Assembly: GCA_033807775.1 (NCBI GenBank)
Contig: CM066317.1
Location: 13,651,370 to 13,715,369, forward strand
Source of the DNA: Saussurea involucrata
Lineage: Eukaryota > Streptophyta > Magnoliopsida > Asterales > Asteraceae
DNA length: 64,000 nucleotides
Direction of reading: 5' to 3'
Program-made: the position numbers and the translations under genes
Notes under the pieces: model-generated
Database searches by the model: none
What the model was told of the DNA's origin: nothing
Seen by the model: only the letters and a program-made list of their open reading frames with translations
Shown here: positions 58,334-64,000 of the stretch, piece after piece
Numbering within the stretch: the first letter of the stretch is position 1
Layout of the letters: each line of letters begins with the position of its first letter

Positions 58334-58408
58334 ATATATATACCAAGTCAACATATGTAAGTGGAGGAGAGTGTTGTCACAGACATATATATACCAAGTC
58401 AACATATG
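58334..58408 (-). promoter_or_regulatory. Direct repeat with two W-box cores upstream of the WRKY gene
   Basis: ATATATACCAAGTCAACATA occurs twice, about 51 bases apart. Each carries AGTCAA (58346-58351 and 58397-58402), i.e. TTGACT on the coding strand, 140-195 bases before the ATG. Group IIa WRKY genes are known for W-box autoregulation. Functional use here is inference. Confidence 0.55.
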
Positions 58409-58416
58409 TGGTGTTA

Positions 58417-59273
58417 GAGCAACCAGGTTCGGCTACTGGGTTCCCCAACCCGATCAACCCGTTGCAACTTTATTTTTTTTATAAATTTTTTGAAAAAATA
58501 CCGTTGCTAAACGGCTATATTAGAAAATAATTTTTTTTTAAATTTTTTTTTCAAATTAATCACACTATATATATTAACCTATACCATCTTATCTTTTCAC
58601 ACCAAAACATACTTTCTTCCATTTCTCTCAAATTCAATACCTTCTTCTATTTCTCTCAAATTTCATCATGAATCCAAACACCACACCTACATCCCGTCGT
58701 AACCGATCGGATACACCGCAACAAGACCCGGAGCTTGGCTTCCAAGCGTTTTCTCAACAAGGTTATGTTCCGCAACAAGCGTTTTCTCAACAATTGCCGC
58801 AACACCCGTTTATTCCTCACCAATTTACATATCATGGTTTGATTCAACAAGGTTTCACTCCCGCCAATTACCAACTTCCTCAACCCGCAATCGATCTCGA
58901 CGACGACTTTGTTCTTGAAACCCAACAACCGCACACACCACAATCAATCTCCACACAACAATCAATCCCGGAACAATCGATCTCCACATTTAATGAATGA
59001 TATGAGTTTTTATTTTTATTATTTATCTTATTTTTATTTATTAAAAAATATATAAATATTTTTATTTTGTTAAATATTTAAATGTATAAATAAAAGAATT
59101 AAAAAAGATGAGGTGGCAAATGGGTTCATTGGGTAGTGGTACTCCACTTTTGGGTAAAGATTATGTAAGGAGGATAGGAAAGAGAAAAACTGATTTGACA
59201 CTGAGGTGACACTGAGGTGACAAGTGGATTCATTGGGTACCGGTATTTATGGCCTTATGGGTTGGAGTTGGTC
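58417..59273 (+). mobile_element. PIF/Harbinger derivative, TSD TTA
   Basis: TTA at 58414-58416 and 59274-59276. Ends GAGCAACCAGGTTC and GGGTTGGAGTTGGTC are imperfect inverted repeats. Holds a 110-aa Gln/Pro-rich ORF. No transposase or Myb domain remains, so it is a deletion derivative. Confidence 0.65.
58668..59000 (+). CDS. Gln-rich ORF inside the PIF/Harbinger derivative
   Basis: 110 aa from ATG at 58668: MNPNTTPTSRRNRSDTPQQ, with FSQQ and PQQ repeats and an acidic LDDDFVLET tail. Resembles the disordered N-terminus that precedes the Myb/SANT domain in PIF-associated proteins, but that domain is missing. Probably non-functional on its own. Confidence 0.4.
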   Translation: MNPNTTPTSRRNRSDTPQQDPELGFQAFSQQGYVPQQAFSQQLPQHPFIPHQFTYHGLIQQGFTPANYQLPQPAIDLDDDFVLETQQPHTPQSISTQQSIPEQSISTFNE

Positions 59274-59925
59274 TTATATTTAAGAATTACATTATGTCAG
59301 GAAAAGTCTACTGGAGAATAAAATTTTGTTTTCTAAAATCACACTGTGCACTCTTTATCCCTATCCAACCAATGAAATAAAGACAAATCAGATTTTTATT
59401 TTATTTTATTTCATTCAAGTTCGCATTCTCTATTTGATTGTATGTATTAATGTGATTGGTGGACACGAATAAGACTAAAAGATTCATTAATATACATCAT
59501 TTAGGATTGAAGAGTTGGATGTGGCAACATGCATCTATTTGTTGAATTCGGAGTGTCTCCAACAACTATGTTATAATCGAAATTTTGGTGATTTGAGAAA
59601 TTTTTGTAATTCAATGGTTATGTTATATTGTATGATAAAATAGAACGGAAAAAAAAAAGAGTAAGAAAATTTAGAACTGCACTCTCAAAACTTGGATGTT
59701 TTGGAATCAACCAAGTGGATGTTTGGTTTGACAAAATGTTTTATAAATAATTTATAAAAAAAATTTAAATAACTATAAAATTTTAAATTATTTTTTATTA
59801 ATTAATTATTACAAAAAATAATCAATATATTCTAAAATCCAATGAAGTACCAACTACCTTACGAGATTTACAAATCCAGCATTCACTGCATTTCATGAGG
59901 ATTTCAGTTCCAAGTTTCGTAAGAG

Positions 59926-60270
59926 CATCTCCAACAGCTATGCTAAAGTTTTTCTAAAATACAGTAAAAAGATTCAAAATCTCTACAAAAAATTGCATTC
60001 AACTCTAGTATTAATTATCTTATTAAAAGATCTAATTTATTTAATTATATTATTAAAATATTCAATATATGAAAAGTTTGCTTTTTTGGGGTAATGATTA
60101 CTTTTGAAAGAAAACCATCTATTTAGGGATTTCTCTAAATTTAGAGATTTTTACAATCTCTCTCATCTTTTCTCTATTTTAGCATAAAGAATAGCATAGC
60201 TGTTGGAGCAACAAAAATGCTAAAATCTCATATATTTTTTTCTATTTTAGCATAGCTGTTGGAGAGGAAT
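59926..60270. mobile_element. Harbinger-type MITE, right end eroded
   Basis: TAAGAGCATCTCCAACAGC to AGCATAGCTGTTGGAG. Same family as 24893-25275. The right end lacks the final ATGCTC. 59280-59925 is A+T-rich with nothing else recognised. Confidence 0.65.
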
Positions 60271-60769
60271 TGATTTCCGGGTTTCCTAAGGATTCCAATT
60301 CCGGATTCTATCATGAGAAATCCAAATTTTAGAAACCAAGGAAAAATACTCAAAAAAGGAAAACAAGACATACACCAAATAACTTACCAAAACTCCAATC
60401 AAATTGTAGCATAAATTATTACAAATTATTGAATAAAACAATATTGTTCCATTAAAAAAACTAAACTAACAGAATTGGCTTATAACAGTATGCTAAAGTT
60501 CTATGTCAAATCTAGTTGGGTTTTTGTTGATTTCAGGTCTTTGGTCCAAGTTATGCACAAACTTGGCTATTTTGGACTATTTTGCTGTTCGTATAACATC
60601 TACGTTCTATATGACAAGAAGATTAACGAATCAATATCAACGAATGGGACATACTATGCGTGTTTTGGTTAGTTATTAATGTCAGCAATGGGAGTTTTGC
60701 TGCTACCGTTGCACCAAACTCACATGAAACAGCCTTCGTTACCAGATGAAAGATATTGATAGTTGAAAT

Positions 60770-62829
60770 TTACTGAAGACAGTTTCGAAAGAAACGGATT
60801 CCCTGAAACAAAGTTAATTATGGAGGTGTTTGGTTAGAGGTATTAACATTAATTAATAGGAATGAAAATAAAAGAAATTGTTTACTTTCCTATAATATAA
60901 TAAGCTCATTCCCCAAAGAAGGCAATTGATTACCAGGGTTGGGTTCCGGTGAGAATGGAAGTTATGGTGAGAAGAGTAAGAAGAGATCTTCACCCTAGGA
61001 TCAATCGTCATTTGAAGATCAACACTAATGAGATGCACCGGATCAACTCCCCTCTTAAGTACAATTCATGGGTTGTTTTGAGATTAAAAGTGATAAAGGG
61101 TCCAAATTCCTTCTTGCGCTTCTTACCTTAACTCTTCTTCTCACACAATCATTCGTCTTAAGAGGTGGTAAAAGTTCAACAAACCCTGCCCCCAAACTCC
61201 CCTTTATGTAAGATTTTCGCGTCTTCAAAATGAATAAAAAGCACATTTACAAAACTAAAAAAAGTTGTTTTATATACCTGCAATGCAAAAACGATGTCTG
61301 CTTCATCTACCTGCAAGGTCACTCTCCTTAATTTATCATCTCGAGATTGACCAAGTTTGAGAATTCCCTGAAAAATAACAACAAAATTTACGTATTTCCT
61401 GTTAAAAGTCAAAAAAAAATTGCATTTAAAAAGATAAAAATCTTCTCTCCCATATTCTCACCTCTCATTCCTGTCCACCAATCACATAATTACACATTAT
61501 CAGAGAGAATGTGTATTTAAATAAAATAAATCTAAAATATATAAAAACTCCCATGTGTCTTAATTTCATTGGTTGGACAGGGATGAGACGTGTGATTTTG
61601 GTGCTAGTGTTTACCTGATCACCTAACACTCTACACATGCATGAAAGTTCCATTATTCCAACAGGTGGAATCAATGTTGACTTGCATACATCAATATAAG
61701 ACTTGTTTAACTGCATTAATAACAAGTTTTGATTAGAAAGTTGGGTAAAAATAGATTTCAAATTCGTCTTTTTGTCGTAAAAAATGACATAATTATACCT
61801 CTCCTATTGTTGTATCCTTCTTTCCCCTACGAAAAAGCTTCACAGCAGAGCATAGTACAATCTACACCATAGGAAATTAGTTTTCTATCAATACAATACT
61901 AGTGATGGAATAAATTTTGTACCCCAAAATAAATGTCCACAATAAAAAAACACACAATTCAATCAAGTAAATGACAATTTTACACTTAATAACAGAGGGA
62001 AAGCACATAACATAATTCAATAAACGACAATTTTACCCTTAATACCTGTTGATGCTGGGGAAGGGATTGTATGGTGTCAACTATTGGTGATTTGTAAGCC
62101 CTTGACAAAGCAATAGCCATATGATCAACCCTCACCTGCAACAAATTCAAGTAAATGCAGGCAGTAAGAAAAATGACTGGTTTCACGAAGGTTATATTAG
62201 CAATATCACGATCAAATCAAATTAAATGCAAAACTTATTTACCGGATCATAGATTGAATACTCAAGAAAACCACAATTACACCAAAAAAAATCTGAAATA
62301 TGTTCTAATCAAATTTATAGGGCCCGTTTGGTTTGATGGAATGTTTTTTAGCCATTCGGATTTCGTGGAATGTTTTTGAGAGATTCGGATTTCGTGGAAG
62401 GATGAGGAATCTTTGGTGTGCTTGGTTTGTAAAAGATTTGGAATGGAATTGAATTCCATTCTTTATAAATTAATTTATAAAAAATTTGTCTTTTTATTGA
62501 TTGATTATTACAAAACAAGTGTTTTTAACATATTTATAACATTTAAATTACAAACAGATTCTACGAAATCCTGTGAAATACTAACCCCATGAGATTTCAA
62601 TTCCAGGCTTTCGTTTAAACCAAAAGCAGGATTGGAATAGAATCCAATTTCAAATCCCACTAAATTCCGGAAACCAAACAGGCCTTAGAAAATAGTGGTC
62701 AAGTGAACATCATGTGGTTACCATTACATACATCTTTTTTTGGAAAAAACTATTACATACATCTTGCACAAAACAAGAAGCAAGATCACAAATTTTGTTC
62801 TCTTAATCTGTTAGAAACTCAAAAAAGGC

Positions 62830-62869
<40 letters not shown>

Positions 62870-64000
62870 AAACTTTACCATCGATGAAAGATTTGGAGTG
62901 CATGCAGATTCTCTAAGTTCAGTTTCTAGCATCTCAATTGCACCCCTGGAAACCAAGAAAAAGACTCATGATTAGTCTCTGCATCCTTCAATATTTCCAT
63001 AACTTATGGTACTCCTTTTCGTGTTGCTAAGAGACTAAATCATAAAACAATAACCCTTTCACCAGATAAATGTCATTGACATGCAGCCTTCCAATATTTC
63101 CATTATCTGCAGAAAACTTATTGAACTTTGAATAAGAATAGTCTATTCTAAGTTGGCATGGGCGGACCTAGTAAGATGCATACAATGGCCCATGCCACCA
63201 CTTGCCCAATGTAGTGAAAAAAACTATGACTTTTAAAGGTGCCACCGTTTTGGTTAAATAAAACGAAAGAGATGTAGCATTGATAAGAATGTTTTTAAAG
63301 GAATATTAGGTCTCATGTTCAAGTTTTGGTGAGTAAATTTTGCAATATTTTTTTAATTAGAATAAGTGTCTCTCCAACCCAATCCATGGCCCATCAATGA
63401 ATTAGTCAGCCCAACCTAGTCTGATTTGTTTTTTGGGCTTTATTTCGTAACTATAATTAATTTTTATTTAATTTCAAATTAGGATGATTATTTTGTGCCA
63501 CCACTACAAAAAAATCTGGGTCCACCTCTTTAAGTTGGGCCTTTATGTTTACAGCATGATAAAGATAATGGTACTTTTTAACTTCACAAAATTAATCCAT
63601 GATTACGATGCTCTATTCTTGAACTTTAGTTAGAGACCTTGAAAGACTTAACAGGCTATAAAACAAATTTTTTTAAACGAACTAGAAAACATGCCAACCT
63701 GCAAATACCAAGAGCTTTCCTCATATCCCCAGATGCTGCAGCTACTTTCTGCCAAATTCGAATTGTGTGAGTCTTATAATTGAGAAAAAATAACAAATTG
63801 CTAGTATTTTGAAGGCACATGAATTAAACATGCAACACCCAATCCTACTGCAAATCAAACTTTAACTAGGTATCAATGTTTGCTGTTTGCAGTTGGAACA
63901 GTGTAAGAAAGTGCAGAAAACAGCTACATTAAAGAAAAGATAAATAGATATTCTGGACTCTGGTGATATACTCACTCGTGCACAGAGTTCCAGTGCTTGT
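60770..64000 (-). CDS. CDC6: CDC6 pre-replication licensing factor, C-terminal part (gene continues past right edge)
   Basis: Eight exons on the minus strand: 64000-63976 (partial), 63748-63699, 62945-62879, 62135-62046, 61861-61799, 61710-61615, 61367-61278, 60802-60770; about 171 aa ending ...GIRFFRNCLQ. It reads QALELCARKVAAASGD, with the AAA+ sensor 2 GDMRKAL, then the C-terminal winged helix (VRVDHMAIAL, SPIVDTIQSLPQHQQ, DDKLRRVTLQVDEADI). The AAA+ Walker motifs lie beyond 64000. Known role: with ORC and CDT1, loads MCM2-7 helicase on origins in G1, in the nucleus. All joins are GT-AG and in frame. The final exon codes only ten residues plus stop and was found from the FFRNCL motif. Confidence 0.92.
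60936..61160 (+). mobile_element. MITE family A copy in the last CDC6 intron
   Basis: GGGTTGGGTTCCGGTGAGAA to CTTCTCACACAATCATTCG. Carries GAGATGCACCGGATCAAC. Confidence 0.78.
62318..62690. mobile_element. MITE in CDC6 intron
   Basis: AGGGCCCGTTTGGTTTGATG and GGAAACCAAACAGGCCTT are inverted ends, with internal GGATTTCGTGGAA repeats and GGAATTGAATTCC palindrome. TSD unresolved. Confidence 0.65.
63157..63535. mobile_element. hAT-type MITE in CDC6 intron
   Basis: GGCATGGGCGGACCTAG left and GGGTCCACCTC right. Internal GTGCCACC motifs are shared with 56345-56500 in WRKY intron 3. Ends approximate. Confidence 0.45.

Overview
Eudicot plant nuclear DNA, A+T-rich, with intron-dense genes and many nested transposons. 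Fragments of plastid origin, TRIM, MULE, hAT, PIF/Harbinger, Helitron-like and SINE repeats all fit a medium-to-large plant genome. The repeat style is reminiscent of Asteraceae, but I cannot prove the genus from sequence alone.

Layout. (1) 1-26 kb is repeat-dominated. It holds a truncated MULE transposase copy at the left edge, a plastid rps11 fragment, Helitron-like ends, a 1.7 kb foldback element, a hAT derivative with perfect 8-bp target duplication, and a 13.0 kb MuDR-like element (10112-23133, 9-bp TSD, about 0.4-0.5 kb terminal inverted repeats). That MULE carries a decayed mudrA, a two-exon PB1-like ORF and a convergent coiled-coil ORF. Its mudrA is split in the catalytic domain by a 7.9 kb LTR retrotransposon (TSD CATGT), which itself contains a solo LTR of another family (TSD TTAAG). 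Three generations of insertion can therefore be read in order. (2) 26.1-52.5 kb, + strand, is one intact ABC transporter gene (ABCC13/MRP11 type). I reconstruct 36 exons encoding 1,456 aa, with no frame break. Its introns hold at least ten identifiable transposon insertions. Its second intron looks like a minor-spliceosome AT-AC intron. (3) 52.5-55.8 kb is an intergenic cluster of MITEs and SINEs. (4) 55.8-58.2 kb, - strand, is a four-exon group IIa WRKY gene (WRKY18/40/60 clade, 257 aa) with duplicated W-box motifs upstream. (5) 58.4-60.7 kb holds PIF/Harbinger-type derivatives. (6) 60.8-64 kb, - strand, holds the last eight exons of CDC6 (replication licensing); the gene continues past the right edge.

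The three host genes (vacuolar-type ABCC transporter, defence/ABA-related WRKY, replication-licensing CDC6) have no evident shared pathway and look like ordinary neighbours. The most interesting structure is in the mobile DNA: a mudrA/coiled-coil convergent MULE, and several (TA)n-nested inverted-repeat families that each carry multiple copies of a private short palindrome.
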